In this document: in pieces, positions 44,015 to 53,629 of the stretch | Position numbering within the stretch: the stretch's first letter is position 1 | Layout: each line of letters begins with the position of its first letter | Assembly (NCBI RefSeq): GCF_017883985.1 | Contig: NZ_PRDG01000002.1 | Location: 1 to 64,000, forward strand | DNA from: Streptococcus oricebi | GTDB taxonomy: Bacteria > Bacillota > Bacilli > Lactobacillales > Streptococcaceae | DNA length: 64,000 nt | Direction: 5' to 3' | Position numbers and translations under genes: made by a program | The notes under the pieces: model-generated | Databases searched by the model: none | What the model was told of the DNA's origin: nothing | The model's input: only the letters and a program-made list of their open reading frames with translations

Positions 44015-44258
44015 AATCATACCTACGCCCAAATTTGCCAAGCAATTTAGAAAAATGGCTGCTTTTACTAAGAAGAGGATTAAAGCTTATCTTAACTCTA
44101 TAGTCGACAATCCTAGAGCCAAGGGAAAAGGCTTGATTGCCAATCGTTCGGGTCAGTGGCGCTATCGTGTTGGAGACTATCGGGTTATTGTCAATATTCA
44201 AGATGAGGAACTGATTATCTTGGCGCTAGAAGTGGGACATCGGCGAGATATTTATTAG
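44004..44258 (+). CDS. RelE/ParE-superfamily toxin
   Basis: The 84-residue basic protein has the RelE fold signature: YKIIPTPKFAKQFRKM, IVDNPRAKGKGLIANRSGQWRYRVGDYRVIVNI and LEVGHRRDIY at the C-terminus. The Arg pair in WRYRVGDYR and the C-terminal HRRDIY match active RelE-type mRNA interferases, so it looks intact. It is the second gene of a pair next to tRNA-Thr. Confidence 0.9.
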   Translation: MTYKIIPTPKFAKQFRKMAAFTKKRIKAYLNSIVDNPRAKGKGLIANRSGQWRYRVGDYRVIVNIQDEELIILALEVGHRRDIY

Positions 44259-44313
44259 ATGCAAGTAGATGCAAGAGTTGAGCGTTTTACTTTTTTTAGA
44301 GAACTTACTAGAT

Positions 44314-44334
44314 AAAGCCTAACGAGGCTTTTTC
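44314..44334 (+). terminator. Terminator of the toxin-antitoxin operon
   Basis: AAAGCC (44314-44319) pairs with GGCTTTTTC (44326-44334). Confidence 0.7.
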
Positions 44335-44400
44335 TTTTTCTCAGCTCAAGGTTTGTGATTTATGGTATAATGAGAGTAAGTAAACAGATGAGGGTGAGAT

Positions 44401-44898
44401 ATGTATATTGAGATGGTGGATGAGACGGGTCAAGTCTCTGAAAAAATGCAGCAGCAAATCATGGATTTGGTATCTTTTGCGGCTGAAAAAATTGGTCAGG
44501 AAAACAAGGAGATGGCCATTAGCTTTGTGGACAATCAACGTATCCATGAAGTTAATCTAGAATATCGAAATATGGACAAGCCGACAGATGTGGTCAGCTT
44601 AGAGTATAAGCCAGAGACAGACATCAGCTTTAGTCAGGAGGATTTGGAGGACAATCCAGAACTTGCGGCCATGCTAGAGGACTTTGATGCCTATATCGGC
44701 GAGCTCTACATTTCGGTGGATAAGGCGCGCGAGCAGGCGGCTGATTACGGTCACAGTTTTGAGCGGGAGATGGGCTTTTTGGCTGTGCATGGTTTTTTGC
44801 ATATCAATGGCTATGATCACTATAGCCCTGAAGAAGAAGCAGAAATGTTTGGTTTACAGGAAGAGATTTTGACAGCTTATGGACTTACGAGAGAATAA
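44401..44898 (+). CDS. ybeY: Endoribonuclease YbeY (rRNA maturation factor)
   Basis: YbeY is a zinc endoribonuclease used in 16S rRNA 3' processing and ribosome quality control. The 165-residue protein has the catalytic motif [11 protein letters not shown] (zinc-binding His triad) near residues 130-140 and [15 protein letters not shown] upstream. It is followed with a 20-bp overlap by dgkA and then by era, the conserved streptococcal order. Confidence 0.96.
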   Translation: MYIEMVDETGQVSEKMQQQIMDLVSFAAEKIGQENKEMAISFVDNQRIHEVNLEYRNMDKPTDVVSLEYKPETDISFSQEDLEDNPELAAMLEDFDAYIGELYISVDKAREQAADYGHSFEREMGFLAVHGFLHINGYDHYSPEEEAEMFGLQEEILTAYGLTRE

Positions 44899-45283
44899 TA
44901 ACGATAAGAGAAAGTGGAAAAACCGAACTCTGACAGCAAGTTTAGAATTTGCCTTGACAGGGATTTTTACAGCAATTAAAGAAGAGAGGAATCTGCGTAA
45001 ACACGCAATATCAGCAGTTTTAGTCATTATTGCTGGCTTGGTTTTCCGGGTTTCTAAAGTAGAGTGGCTCTTTTTACTCTTGAGTGTTTTTCTGGTAGTG
45101 GCCTTTGAGGTCATGAATTCGGCGATTGAAAATGTGGTTGATTTGGCTAGTGACTATCACTTTTCCATGTTGGCCAAAAATGCCAAGGATATGGCGGCAG
45201 GGGCTGTGCTTATCGTGTCAGGCTTTGCCTTGTTGACAGGTTTGATTATTTTTATTCCTAAAATTTGGAATATTATTTTTTAA
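44879..45283 (+). CDS. dgkA: Undecaprenol/diacylglycerol kinase
   Basis: DgkA phosphorylates lipid alcohols; the Gram-positive type acts on undecaprenol. The 134-residue protein has a short basic cytoplasmic start ([19 protein letters not shown]), three membrane helices (about 44-58, 62-80 and 107-128) and the catalytic segment [15 protein letters not shown]. The ATG lies inside the end of ybeY, implying coupling. Fifteen bases separate the stop from the era start. Confidence 0.94.
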   Translation: MDLRENNNDKRKWKNRTLTASLEFALTGIFTAIKEERNLRKHAISAVLVIIAGLVFRVSKVEWLFLLLSVFLVVAFEVMNSAIENVVDLASDYHFSMLAKNAKDMAAGAVLIVSGFALLTGLIIFIPKIWNIIF

Positions 45284-45297
45284 AAAAGAGGATAGAT

Positions 45298-46197
45298 ATG
45301 ACTTTTAAATCAGGTTTTGTAGCAATTTTAGGTCGACCCAATGTTGGAAAATCGACCTTTTTAAATCATGTTATGGGGCAAAAGATTGCCATTATGAGCG
45401 ATAAGGCCCAGACCACGCGCAATAAAATCATGGGGATTTATACGACCGAGCAGGAGCAGATTGTCTTTATTGACACGCCGGGCATTCACAAGCCCAAGAC
45501 AGCGCTGGGTGATTTTATGGTCGAATCAGCCTACAGTACCCTGCGGGAGGTAGATACGGTTCTCTTTATGGTGCCAGCGGATGAAGCGCGAGGCAAGGGG
45601 GATGATATGATTATCGAGCGGCTAAAGCAGGCTAAGGTGCCGGTTATTTTGGTGGTCAATAAGATTGACAAGGTGCATCCTGACCAGCTTTTGGCGCAGA
45701 TTGATGATTTTCGTCAGCAAATGGATTTTCAGGAAATCGTGCCAATTTCGGCTCTACAAGGCAACAATGTCTCTCGTTTGATTGATATTTTGAGCGACAA
45801 TTTGGAAGAAGGCTTCCAATATTTCCCAGCCGACCAGATTACCGACCACCCCGAGCGTTTCTTGGTATCGGAGATGATTCGGGAGAAGGTCCTCCACTTA
45901 ACCAGAGAGGAAATCCCGCATTCGGTGGCCGTGGTTATTGATAGCATGAAACGGGATGAAGAAACCGATAAAATTCATATTCGGGCGACCATTATGGTCG
46001 AGCGCGATAGTCAAAAAGGAATTGTCATCGGTAAAGGCGGTTCCATGCTCAAAAAAATTGGTTCGCTTGCGCGGCGCGATATTGAGCTCATGCTGGGCGA
46101 CAAGATTTTCTTAGAAACCTGGGTCAAGGTCAAGAAAAACTGGCGCGACAAGAAGCTGGACTTGGCAGACTTTGGCTATAATAAGAAGGAATATTAA
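45298..46197 (+). CDS. era: GTPase Era
   Basis: Era binds the 3' end of 16S rRNA and couples ribosome assembly with growth. The 299-residue protein has G1 [10 protein letters not shown]3 [10 protein letters not shown]4 NKIDK and a C-terminal KH domain with the [11 protein letters not shown] loop. The start is ATG 45298 ([11 protein letters not shown]) after AAGAGGA; the upstream extension to 45265 overlaps dgkA and is not typical. Confidence 0.97.
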   Translation: MTFKSGFVAILGRPNVGKSTFLNHVMGQKIAIMSDKAQTTRNKIMGIYTTEQEQIVFIDTPGIHKPKTALGDFMVESAYSTLREVDTVLFMVPADEARGKGDDMIIERLKQAKVPVILVVNKIDKVHPDQLLAQIDDFRQQMDFQEIVPISALQGNNVSRLIDILSDNLEEGFQYFPADQITDHPERFLVSEMIREKVLHLTREEIPHSVAVVIDSMKRDEETDKIHIRATIMVERDSQKGIVIGKGGSMLKKIGSLARRDIELMLGDKIFLETWVKVKKNWRDKKLDLADFGYNKKEY

Positions 46198-46237
46198 GGG
46201 ATTTTACCATAGTCGCAGCTAAAGGAAGGTGGCAAGG

Positions 46238-47017
46238 ATGACTGATTTGTTTATCAGAGAAAGTGGTCAACAACACGCGCAGACGATTGTCTTTTTACAC
46301 GCTTCCGGCTCTAGTAGCAGGATGTGGCGACGCCACATGGCTGCGCTTGAGAAAGATTTTTATTGCCTAGCCATTGACCTGCCTGGTCACGGCAAGAGTC
46401 ACGATGTGGATTGGACAAACTTTGATGATGTGACGGAAATGATTGCTGACATTATCAAGGATAAAACGCACGGTAAGCCACATCTTGTTGGTCTTTCGCT
46501 GGGCGGAGGTCTCGTTTTGACCCTGCTGGAAAAGCATGCCGATTTGTTTGACCGCGCGCTTGTGGACGGTATGTGTCATTATCCTATCAAAGGCTATCGA
46601 AAGATAATTGCGGGTGTCTACATCATGTCACTGTTTAAAAATACTGGCTTGCTTGCTCAGATATTGAGCAAGGGAATGGCAAAAGACGGCGTTCCTGAGG
46701 AGGACTATCAGAGTTTCGTTGCTGATTTACAAGATACTTCAGGTCGCTCCTTTCGTCGGGCGATGTCCCAAGCCAATCTCTTAAACTTAGATTTAACTTT
46801 TGATAATCCTATCTTTTTCGTTTCAGGCGGAAAGGAGTCACCTTCGATGCACGAGTCGCACAAGTTGCTGGCAAGCCAAAATACCTTTAGTGAGTGTGCT
46901 TATTATCCTGATAAAGGTCATGCTTGGTTGTTTAGTGATGTAGCAACACACATTGAGCTTATAAAATACTTTTTGCAAGGTGCTAGCTTTCCTCATGCCT
47001 TGAGGCGGTTTGACTGA
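46238..47017 (+). CDS. Alpha/beta hydrolase
   Basis: This 259-residue alpha/beta-hydrolase-fold protein has an HASGSSSRMW oxyanion region, IDLPGHGKS, the nucleophile elbow GLSLGGG (Ser near residue 91) and the C-terminal catalytic His in DKGHAWLF. The start is placed at ATG 46238 with AAAGGAAGG ten bases upstream, instead of GTG 46229. Substrate unknown. With the Nudix gene it lies between era and mutM, which are neighbours in many streptococci, so the two genes look like an insertion. Confidence 0.85.
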   Translation: MTDLFIRESGQQHAQTIVFLHASGSSSRMWRRHMAALEKDFYCLAIDLPGHGKSHDVDWTNFDDVTEMIADIIKDKTHGKPHLVGLSLGGGLVLTLLEKHADLFDRALVDGMCHYPIKGYRKIIAGVYIMSLFKNTGLLAQILSKGMAKDGVPEEDYQSFVADLQDTSGRSFRRAMSQANLLNLDLTFDNPIFFVSGGKESPSMHESHKLLASQNTFSECAYYPDKGHAWLFSDVATHIELIKYFLQGASFPHALRRFD

Positions 47018-47044
47018 TTTATATTTTCTATGAAAGGAGCAAAG

Positions 47045-47521
47045 ATGACCCAAGACTACATTTCCTATATTCGCTCCAAGGTTGGACATGATAAGATTAT
47101 TCTGACCTTTGCTGGCGGCATTTTGACTGATGAAAAGGGGCGCGTGTTGCTCCAACTTCGCGGTGATAAGGAGACTTGGGCAATCCCGGGCGGTGCTATG
47201 GAATTGGGCGAATCCTCCCTTGACACCTGTCGGCGTGAGTTTTTTGAGGAGACGGGGATTGAGGTTGAGGTGAGCCATTTGCTCAATGTCTATACAAATT
47301 TTGAAGAAGTCTATCCCAACGGAGACAAGGTGCAGACGGTGGTTTTTCTCTATGAAGTTAAGGCGGTTTCTGAGATTGCTATCGAGAATTTTCATAATGA
47401 GGAGACCAAGGCTCTGCGCTTTTTCTCAGAGGAAGAAATTGATCAGCTAGCCAGTGTTTCTACCAAGCATGGCCTCATGCTTTCGGAATATTTTTCTGGT
47501 CACTTTGAGCTGGGACATTGA
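47045..47521 (+). CDS. Nudix hydrolase
   Basis: The 158-residue protein contains a complete Nudix box, GGAMELGESSLDTCRREFFEETGI, with all metal-binding Glu residues (given here as the motif from about residue 59 to 82). These enzymes hydrolyse nucleoside diphosphates linked to another group; the substrate cannot be read. Start ATG 47045 has AAAGGAG five bases upstream. It lies 27 bp after the hydrolase gene and 22 bp before mutM. Confidence 0.9.
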   Translation: MTQDYISYIRSKVGHDKIILTFAGGILTDEKGRVLLQLRGDKETWAIPGGAMELGESSLDTCRREFFEETGIEVEVSHLLNVYTNFEEVYPNGDKVQTVVFLYEVKAVSEIAIENFHNEETKALRFFSEEEIDQLASVSTKHGLMLSEYFSGHFELGH

Positions 47522-47543
47522 TAAAAGATAGGAAAGAGAGAAG

Positions 47544-48365
47544 ATGCCAGAATTACCAGAAGTGGAGACGGTCAGGCGTGGTTTGGAGCGCTTGGTTGTC
47601 GACAAAAAAATTGAAAGGGTGACTGTTTTTTATCCCAAGATGATTGTCAGCGGTGCCAAAGAGTTTCAAAAGGCTCTCCAGGGTCAGGAAATTCTAGCCA
47701 TTGAGCGGCGGGGCAAGTATCTGATTTTCCAGCTGACAGATTGGAGCATGATTTCTCACCTACGCATGGAGGGCAAATACCTTTATTTTTCAGGAGAGCC
47801 GCTTCTTGACAAGCACAGCCATGTTCGTTTTGATTTTAGGGATAAAACCAGTCTGATTTATCAGGATGTGCGCAAGTTTGGGACTATGGAATTGCTGGAA
47901 AAATCAAGGGTCCAGGCTTATTTTAAGGCTAGAAAGCTGGGGCCTGAGCCGACCGAGCGAGATTTCCAGCTGGCGCCTTTTAAGGCTACTTTGAAAAAAT
48001 CAAGAAAGGTCTTGAAACCATACTTGCTAGACCAGACCTTGGTTGCAGGCTTGGGGAATATCTATGTGGACGAAGTGCTCTGGCGGGCTAAGATTCACCC
48101 TAAAAGGTTGGCTGCCAGTCTATCTGAGTCAGAAATAAGGGCCTTGCATCGAGAAATTATTCAGGTCTTACAGCTAGGGATTGAAAAGGGTGGCTCAACC
48201 ATTCGTACCTACCGTAATGCCCTGGGTGAGGATGGGACCATGCAGGAGGAACTCAAGGTCTATGCTAGGGCAGGTCAGCCTTGTCCACGTTGCGGTAGTG
48301 AGCTTGAAAAAATGAAGTTAGCTGGACGGGGGACCCACCTCTGTCCACATTGTCAGGTGAAATAG
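47544..48365 (+). CDS. mutM: Formamidopyrimidine-DNA glycosylase
   Basis: MutM (Fpg) removes 8-oxoguanine and other oxidised bases. The 273-residue protein has the catalytic N-terminus PELPEVETVRRGL (Pro2, Glu3), the DNA-binding GKYLIFQL Lys, the void-filling HLRMEGKY loop, and the C-terminal zinc finger with CPRCG and CPHCQ. The stop is followed directly by the coaE ATG. Confidence 0.97.
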   Translation: MPELPEVETVRRGLERLVVDKKIERVTVFYPKMIVSGAKEFQKALQGQEILAIERRGKYLIFQLTDWSMISHLRMEGKYLYFSGEPLLDKHSHVRFDFRDKTSLIYQDVRKFGTMELLEKSRVQAYFKARKLGPEPTERDFQLAPFKATLKKSRKVLKPYLLDQTLVAGLGNIYVDEVLWRAKIHPKRLAASLSESEIRALHREIIQVLQLGIEKGGSTIRTYRNALGEDGTMQEELKVYARAGQPCPRCGSELEKMKLAGRGTHLCPHCQVK

Positions 48366-48959
48366 ATGGGAAAAATAATCGGCTTAACAGGCGGTATCGC
48401 CTCGGGTAAATCTAGTGTCAGCCAATTTTTAAGAGAAGAGGGCTATCAGGTCATTGATGCTGACCAAGTCGTGCATGACTTGCAGGCACCACAAGGTGCT
48501 CTCTATCAGGTTCTGCTGGCTGAATTTGGACCTGAAATTTTGCAGGAAGACGGCCAGCTCAATCGACAGAAATTAGGCCAAATGCTCTTTGATAATCCTG
48601 ACCTGATGAAGAAATCCAGTCAGTTGCAAAATGGCATTATCCGGGAGGAATTGGCCCGCCTGCGCGATCGGTTGAAAGAAAAAGAAACTCTCTTTTTTAT
48701 GGATATTCCTCTTTTATTCGAGTTGGATTATGAGTCTTGGTTTGACCAGATTTGGCTGGTTGATGTAGAGGATAAGGTCCAGCTTGAGCGCCTAAAGGCT
48801 CGAGATGGGCTGTCGGACTCTCAGGCAAGGCAGCGTCTCAAGGCCCAACTACCCCTGGCTCAAAAGCGACAAAGGGCTCATGTTCTGCTAGACAACAACG
48901 GCTCCTTAAGGGCCTGTCTCAATCAGGTGGAGGGCCTCTTGGCAAAAGAAAGAAGATGA
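48366..48959 (+). CDS. coaE: Dephospho-CoA kinase
   Basis: CoaE performs the last step of coenzyme A synthesis. The 197-residue P-loop kinase begins MGKIIGLTGGIASGKSSVS and has IDADQVVHDLQ and FMDIPLLFELDYE. The ATG abuts the mutM stop without a gap. The order mutM-coaE-MFS-rpmG-secG-rnr-smpB is the pneumococcal one. Confidence 0.96.
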   Translation: MGKIIGLTGGIASGKSSVSQFLREEGYQVIDADQVVHDLQAPQGALYQVLLAEFGPEILQEDGQLNRQKLGQMLFDNPDLMKKSSQLQNGIIREELARLRDRLKEKETLFFMDIPLLFELDYESWFDQIWLVDVEDKVQLERLKARDGLSDSQARQRLKAQLPLAQKRQRAHVLLDNNGSLRACLNQVEGLLAKERR

Positions 48960-48963
48960 TGGT

Positions 48964-50193
48964 ATTAAAACGACAGTAAATTGGAAGCATAATCTATGGA
49001 TAGCTTGGCTGGGAAATTTTTTGATTGGGGCCAGTCTTTCTCTAGTGGTGCCTTTTATGGCTCTTTATGTAGAGGAATTAGGCCTCAAAGGTTCGGCTGT
49101 GGACTGGTATGCCGGCTTGGCTGTGTCCAGTTCTTCCATGACAGCAGCCTTGATTTCCCCCCTCTGGGGCCAGTTGGCCGATCGTTATGGTCGCAAGCCC
49201 ATGATGATTCGGGCAGCACTTGCTATGACTTTTACTATGGGGGGCCTAGCCTTTGTTCCTAATGTCTATCTTCTCCTTGTTTTACGGCTTTTAAATGGGA
49301 TTTTCTCTGGCTATGTGCCTAATAGTACGGCCTTGATTGCCAGTCAGGCACCCAAGAAATATTCGGGCTATGCCCTGGGGACCTTGTCAACTGGAGTAGT
49401 GGCTGGGACCCTGCTCGGTCCTTTCCTAGGGGGAATGGTTGCCCAGACTCTGGGTATTCGCAATGTCTTTCTTCTGGTTGGTTTTTTGCTCTTTCTTTTG
49501 ACCCTATTAACGATTTTTGGGATTCAAGAGAATTTTGAGCCCTTGACCAAGGGGCAAGAATTATCTAGTCGGCAGCTCTGGCAGGCCCTGCCCCATAAGT
49601 CCATGATTATCGGCCTTTTTGTAACTAGCATGGTCATTCAGATGGTCGGTCAGTCCATTTCACCGATTCTAACCCTTTATATTCGGGCTTTGGGTCAAAA
49701 AGACCATCTTATCTTGGTGTCGGGTCTAATTGTTTCTGCTATGGGCTTTTCTAGTATCCTTTCTTCTAGCTGGATGGGACGTCTGGGAGACCGGATAGGG
49801 AGCCATCGTCTGCTCTTAATCGCCCTCTTTTATAGTTTTTTAATCTATCTCTTGTGTGCTCGGGCGACCAGCCCTTGGGACTTGGGCTTTCTACGCTTTC
49901 TCTTTGGCCTAGGAACGGGGGCCCTGCTTCCAGGGGTAAGCTCTCTCTTGAATAAGCTGATTCCCAAGGAAGGGATTTCCCGAATCTTTAGTTATAATCA
50001 GACCTTCTTTTATATCGGAGGGGTTTTGGGACCCTTAATGGGCTCTAGTATTTCAGTTTCTTGGGGTTATTCCTGGGTCTTTTATGGAACGGCAGGCTTG
50101 GTCTTGCTTAATTTTATCATCTTGCTTATCAGCTTTAGAAAATATTTAGGAGTAAAGGAAATCAGTGCGGGTAAAAATCAATTTAACATGTAG
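48964..50193 (+). CDS. pmrA: MFS multidrug efflux transporter (PmrA-like); start codon region disturbed
   Basis: The protein is a 12-helix drug:H+ antiporter with the MFS motif [16 protein letters not shown] and close overall similarity of pattern and place to pneumococcal PmrA. The family N-terminus ([20 protein letters not shown]) is encoded from about 48976, but no ATG, GTG or TTG lies in frame before it. The likely original ATG pair (48956, 48959) is out of frame: one more A in the AAAA run at 48967-48970 would join it (MMVLKTTVNWK). As written, translation would need a rare ATT (48964) or a TTG inside helix 1 (49021, 390 residues). Confidence 0.8.
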   Translation: MKTTVNWKHNLWIAWLGNFLIGASLSLVVPFMALYVEELGLKGSAVDWYAGLAVSSSSMTAALISPLWGQLADRYGRKPMMIRAALAMTFTMGGLAFVPNVYLLLVLRLLNGIFSGYVPNSTALIASQAPKKYSGYALGTLSTGVVAGTLLGPFLGGMVAQTLGIRNVFLLVGFLLFLLTLLTIFGIQENFEPLTKGQELSSRQLWQALPHKSMIIGLFVTSMVIQMVGQSISPILTLYIRALGQKDHLILVSGLIVSAMGFSSILSSSWMGRLGDRIGSHRLLLIALFYSFLIYLLCARATSPWDLGFLRFLFGLGTGALLPGVSSLLNKLIPKEGISRIFSYNQTFFYIGGVLGPLMGSSISVSWGYSWVFYGTAGLVLLNFIILLISFRKYLGVKEISAGKNQFNM

Positions 50194-50314
50194 CTCTTGT
50201 GGCAGTCAGAATTATTTAACTAGTAAAAATACAAAGACGCATCCATCCAAGATTGAGGTGCTCAAGTACTGTCCCAAGGAAAGAAAAGTAACCTTACATC
50301 TTGAATCTAAGTAG
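50165..50314 (+). CDS. rpmG: 50S ribosomal protein L33
   Basis: The 49-residue protein starts at GTG 50165 (AAAGGA just upstream) and reads [19 protein letters not shown]... ending VTLHLESK. It is an L33 with CxxC at 9-12 and a third Cys at 36, but the fourth zinc-binding Cys is replaced (YCPKERK), as I recall from streptococcal L33 forms. It overlaps the MFS gene end by 29 bp and precedes secG, the standard order. Confidence 0.88.
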   Translation: MRVKINLTCSSCGSQNYLTSKNTKTHPSKIEVLKYCPKERKVTLHLESK

Positions 50315-50354
50315 ATTTTATGATAAAATGGATAAGATTTGAAGGAGTTTATAT

Positions 50355-50588
50355 ATGTACAGTCTATTAATAACCATTCTAATGATTTTGTCAGTGATTG
50401 TAGTCATCGCTATCTTTATGCAACCAACTAAAAACCAGTCCAGCAACGTTTTTGATAATAGTTCAGGAGATCTCTTTGAACGACCAAAGGCGCGTGGCTT
50501 TGAGGCAGTGATGCAACGTTTAACCGGAGTGCTGGTCTTTTTCTGGCTCCTGGTAGCCCTGGCCCTGGTATTGGTATCAAGTAAATAA
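50355..50588 (+). CDS. secG: Preprotein translocase subunit SecG
   Basis: SecG is the small, nonessential subunit of the SecYEG channel. The 77-residue protein has two membrane helices (about 3-22 and 54-73) joined by a cytoplasmic loop with the conserved SSNVFDNSSGDLFERPKARG type sequence. An extended -10 (TGATAAAAT) and GAAGGAG lie upstream. Confidence 0.93.
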   Translation: MYSLLITILMILSVIVVIAIFMQPTKNQSSNVFDNSSGDLFERPKARGFEAVMQRLTGVLVFFWLLVALALVLVSSK

Positions 50589-50589
50589 G

Positions 50590-50622
50590 ATAGGCTTGGA
50601 CTTTGTCTTTGCCTATTTTTTT
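50590..50622 (+). terminator. Terminator of secG
   Basis: ATAGGC (50590-50595) pairs with GCCTAT (50611-50616), followed by TTTTTT. Confidence 0.7.
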
Positions 50623-50677
50623 GAAGTCTTTAAGTCTAGTCGGGCTTAAAATACCCTGCCTAGCAGAAAAGGAAACT

Positions 50678-53005
50678 ATGAAAACAGAAATATTACAGTA
50701 TTTGAAAAAGAAGGAAGCCGTCAGTATGACGGACTTGGCCCAGGAATTAGGAAAAGAGTCGGCCAAGGATTTTCGAGATTTGGTCAAGACCATTTCTCAA
50801 ATGGAAAGAAAGCATCAATTAAGTTTTAACGATCAGGGCCTGCTCTATCTCAAGCAGGTCAGAAAGGAACCAAGTCTAACGGGGATTTTCCATGCCCATA
50901 AAAATGGCTTTGGCTTTGTCAGCCTCAATGAGGAGGAAGAGGACCTTTTTATTGGTAAAAATGATGTCCATTATGCCATTGATGGTGATAAGGTCGAGGT
51001 GGTCATCACCAAGGTAGCCAATCGTTTGAAGGGAACTGCTGCCGAGGCCAAGGTGGTCGATGTCCTAGAGCATGCTCTGACTACGGCTGTCGGTCAATTG
51101 ATAATCGATGAGGAAAAGCCCAAATATGTGGGGTATATCCGGTCCAAAAATCAAAAGATTAGCCAGCCTATTTATATCAGAAAGCCAGCCCTTGACCTGG
51201 ACGGTACAGAAGTTGTTAAGGTTAAGATTGAAAAATATCCTAGCCGCAACCACCATTATTTTGTGGCTAGCCTCTTAGAGGTGGTAGGCCACTCTTATGA
51301 CCCAGGAATCGATGTATTAGAGGTCTTGGAGTCAATGGATATTGTCTCAGAATTTCCTGAATCTGTCTTGGCTGAAGCCGAGGCCATCCCTGAAAGCTTG
51401 ACTAAAAAGGACTATCAAGGACGCTTGGACTTGCGAGAGGAAATGACCTTTACCATTGATGGGGCAGACGCCAAGGACCTGGACGATGCAGTCCACATCA
51501 AGCGTCTGCCTAATGGGAATTTTGAGCTGGGAGTCCATATTGCGGATGTCTCCTACTATGTGAAGGAAGGGTCTGAATTAGACAGGGAAGCCCTCAATCG
51601 GGCGACTTCTGTCTATGTGACCGACCGAGTGGTGCCCATGCTTCCCGAGCGCCTATCTAATGGGATTTGTTCCCTCAATCCCCAGCTAGAACGCCTGACC
51701 CAATCGGCCATCATGGAAGTCGATGCCAAGGGACGGGTGGTTCATTATCAAATTACAGCCAGCCTGATTAAAACGGTCTTTCGGATGACCTATAGCGATG
51801 TCAATCAAATGATTGCCGGCCAGGCCGATAAGTTGGCCGAGTTTGCTCCTATTGCAACCAGTGTAGAGGAGATGGTCCGCCTGCATGAAATTTTGGAGCG
51901 GATGCGTTTGAGGCGGGGAGCCTTAAACTTTGATACCAGTGAAGCTAAAATCATGGTCAACAAAGAGGGAAAACCCTTGGACATTGTTCTGCGTCAGAGG
52001 GGAATTGCCGAGCGGATGATTGAATCCTTCATGCTCCTAGCCAATGAAACGGTGGCTGAGCATTTTGCCAAGTTAGATTTGCCCTTTATCTATCGGATTC
52101 ACGAGGAGCCTAAGGCTGAAAAAGTACAGAAGTTTATTGATTATGCTTCGAGCTTTGGCTTGAGTATCTTTGGTACAGCTTCTAGTATCAAGCAAGAGGC
52201 CTTGCAGAATTTGATGAAGGCAGCCAAGGGCCAGCCTTATGAGGAAGTCTTAGCTATGATGTTGCTGCGCTCCATGCAGCAGGCTCGCTATTCCGAGAAC
52301 AACCACGGCCACTATGGTCTGGCAGCGGAATTTTATACCCATTTTACCAGCCCCATTCGCCGTTACCCAGACCTCTTAGTGCACCGCATGGTCCGAGAGT
52401 ACAATCAATCCAAGAAGGTAGCCGATCATTTTGAGCAAATCATTCCAGAAATTGCTAGCCAGTCCTCTAGTCGAGAACGTCGGGCTATTGAGGCGGAAAG
52501 AGAAGTAGAGGCCATGAAAAAGGCTGAGTATATGGAAGCCTTTGTCAATCAGGAATTTGAGGGAGTGGTCTCAAGCGTCGTCAAATTTGGTCTTTTTGTC
52601 GAATTGCCCAATACAGTAGAGGGCTTGATTCATATCAGCAATCTACCAGAATACTACCAATATCATGAACGGACCATGACCCTGGTAGGAGAAAAGTCAG
52701 GCCGTCAATTTCAGGTTGGCCAGCAAATCAAGGTCAAGCTCCTTCGGGCAGACAAGACAAGCGGTGAGATTGACTTTGCCTTTTTGCCTAGTGAGTTTGA
52801 TGTCATTGAAAAAGGCCGGAAACAGACTAAAAGAAGAAAGCCTAGCCCTAAGGCAAATAATCGAAAGCCCCAGGTAGCAGGCGCGAAAAAAGACAAGTCA
52901 AGTAAGAGCAAGAAGCCTAAAAATAAGAAGGCATTTTACAAAGATATAGCTAAAAAAGGAGGAAAACATGGCCAAGGGAGAAGGAAAGGTCGTCGCACAA
53001 AATAA
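50678..53005 (+). CDS. rnr: Ribonuclease R
   Basis: RNase R is a 3'-5' exoribonuclease able to degrade structured RNA and partners with tmRNA/SmpB in quality control. The start is ATG 50678 ([22 protein letters not shown] upstream), giving 775 residues: N-terminal HTH, cold-shock domains, RNB catalytic domain with [17 protein letters not shown]1 domain ([19 protein letters not shown]) and a Lys-rich tail. It overlaps smpB by 38 bp, linking the two genes of the same pathway. Confidence 0.96.
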   Translation: MKTEILQYLKKKEAVSMTDLAQELGKESAKDFRDLVKTISQMERKHQLSFNDQGLLYLKQVRKEPSLTGIFHAHKNGFGFVSLNEEEEDLFIGKNDVHYAIDGDKVEVVITKVANRLKGTAAEAKVVDVLEHALTTAVGQLIIDEEKPKYVGYIRSKNQKISQPIYIRKPALDLDGTEVVKVKIEKYPSRNHHYFVASLLEVVGHSYDPGIDVLEVLESMDIVSEFPESVLAEAEAIPESLTKKDYQGRLDLREEMTFTIDGADAKDLDDAVHIKRLPNGNFELGVHIADVSYYVKEGSELDREALNRATSVYVTDRVVPMLPERLSNGICSLNPQLERLTQSAIMEVDAKGRVVHYQITASLIKTVFRMTYSDVNQMIAGQADKLAEFAPIATSVEEMVRLHEILERMRLRRGALNFDTSEAKIMVNKEGKPLDIVLRQRGIAERMIESFMLLANETVAEHFAKLDLPFIYRIHEEPKAEKVQKFIDYASSFGLSIFGTASSIKQEALQNLMKAAKGQPYEEVLAMMLLRSMQQARYSENNHGHYGLAAEFYTHFTSPIRRYPDLLVHRMVREYNQSKKVADHFEQIIPEIASQSSSRERRAIEAEREVEAMKKAEYMEAFVNQEFEGVVSSVVKFGLFVELPNTVEGLIHISNLPEYYQYHERTMTLVGEKSGRQFQVGQQIKVKLLRADKTSGEIDFAFLPSEFDVIEKGRKQTKRRKPSPKANNRKPQVAGAKKDKSSKSKKPKNKKAFYKDIAKKGGKHGQGRRKGRRTK

Positions 53006-53435
53006 AAAAGCCAGGCATGACTATAGCATTGTCGATACCCTAGAGGCAGGCTTGGTTTTGACAGGAACGGAAATCAAGAGCGTCCGCGCAGCCAGAATCA
53101 ATCTAAAGGACGGCTTTGCGCAGATCAAAAATGGCGAAGTTTGGCTGAGTAACGTTCACATTGCCCCTTATGAAGAGGGCAATATCTGGAACCAGGAGCC
53201 TGAACGCCGTCGCAAGCTCCTCCTGCATAAAAAGCAGATTCAAAAGTTGGAAGGCCAACTTAAAGGAACTGGGATGACCCTGGTACCCTTGAAGGTCTAT
53301 CTCAAGGATGGTTTTGCCAAGCTCCTTTTAGGCCTAGCCAAGGGGAAACATGACTATGATAAGCGGGAGTCTATTAAACGGCGTGAACAAAACCGCGATA
53401 TTGCCAGAACCATGAAGCAGTATAATACAAGATAA
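52968..53435 (+). CDS. smpB: SsrA-binding protein SmpB
   Basis: SmpB delivers tmRNA to stalled ribosomes. The 155-residue protein has the core [26 protein letters not shown] segment, [14 protein letters not shown] and the C-terminal tail [16 protein letters not shown] that reads the empty decoding site. The ATG lies inside the 3' end of rnr, preceded by AAAGGAGG. Confidence 0.97.
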   Translation: MAKGEGKVVAQNKKARHDYSIVDTLEAGLVLTGTEIKSVRAARINLKDGFAQIKNGEVWLSNVHIAPYEEGNIWNQEPERRRKLLLHKKQIQKLEGQLKGTGMTLVPLKVYLKDGFAKLLLGLAKGKHDYDKRESIKRREQNRDIARTMKQYNTR

Positions 53436-53442
53436 GGAAATT

Positions 53443-53473
53443 AAGGTTGGGACAGCAGTCGCCAACCTTTTTT
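53443..53473 (+). terminator. Terminator of rnr-smpB
   Basis: AAGGTTGG (53443-53450) pairs with CCAACCTTTTTT (53462-53473). Confidence 0.85.
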
Positions 53474-53554
53474 ACTGTCTCTTTTGAGGATAGTTGAGAG
53501 CTGTAGGAGCTCTTGCTTTTAGTGTAAGGGGAAATGGTAAGAAGCAGGAAAATA

Positions 53555-53607
53555 TGATAAAATTTAGTTCTTAGCCTCTTGAATAAGGGGCTTTTTTTCG
53601 ATATGAT
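53555..53607 (+). promoter_or_regulatory. Overlapping promoters and hairpin upstream of tehB
   Basis: An extended -10 (TGATAAAAT, 53555-53563) is followed at once by AGCCTCTT-GAAT-AAGGGGCT (53573-53592) and seven T, a terminator right at the presumed start of that transcript. A second promoter, TTGAAT (53579-53584), 17 bp, TATGAT (53602-53607), uses part of the hairpin as its -35 and probably drives tehB. Confidence 0.5.
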
Positions 53608-53629
53608 AGAGGCAAGAAAGGAGTTTTCC

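Noticed and set aside
46838..47395. 185-codon minus-strand frame
   Set aside because: Runs antisense across the hydrolase and Nudix genes, both of which have full motifs on the plus strand.
48996..49262. 88-codon plus frame overlapping the MFS start
   Set aside because: It is out of frame with conserved transporter sequence that continues through the same DNA.
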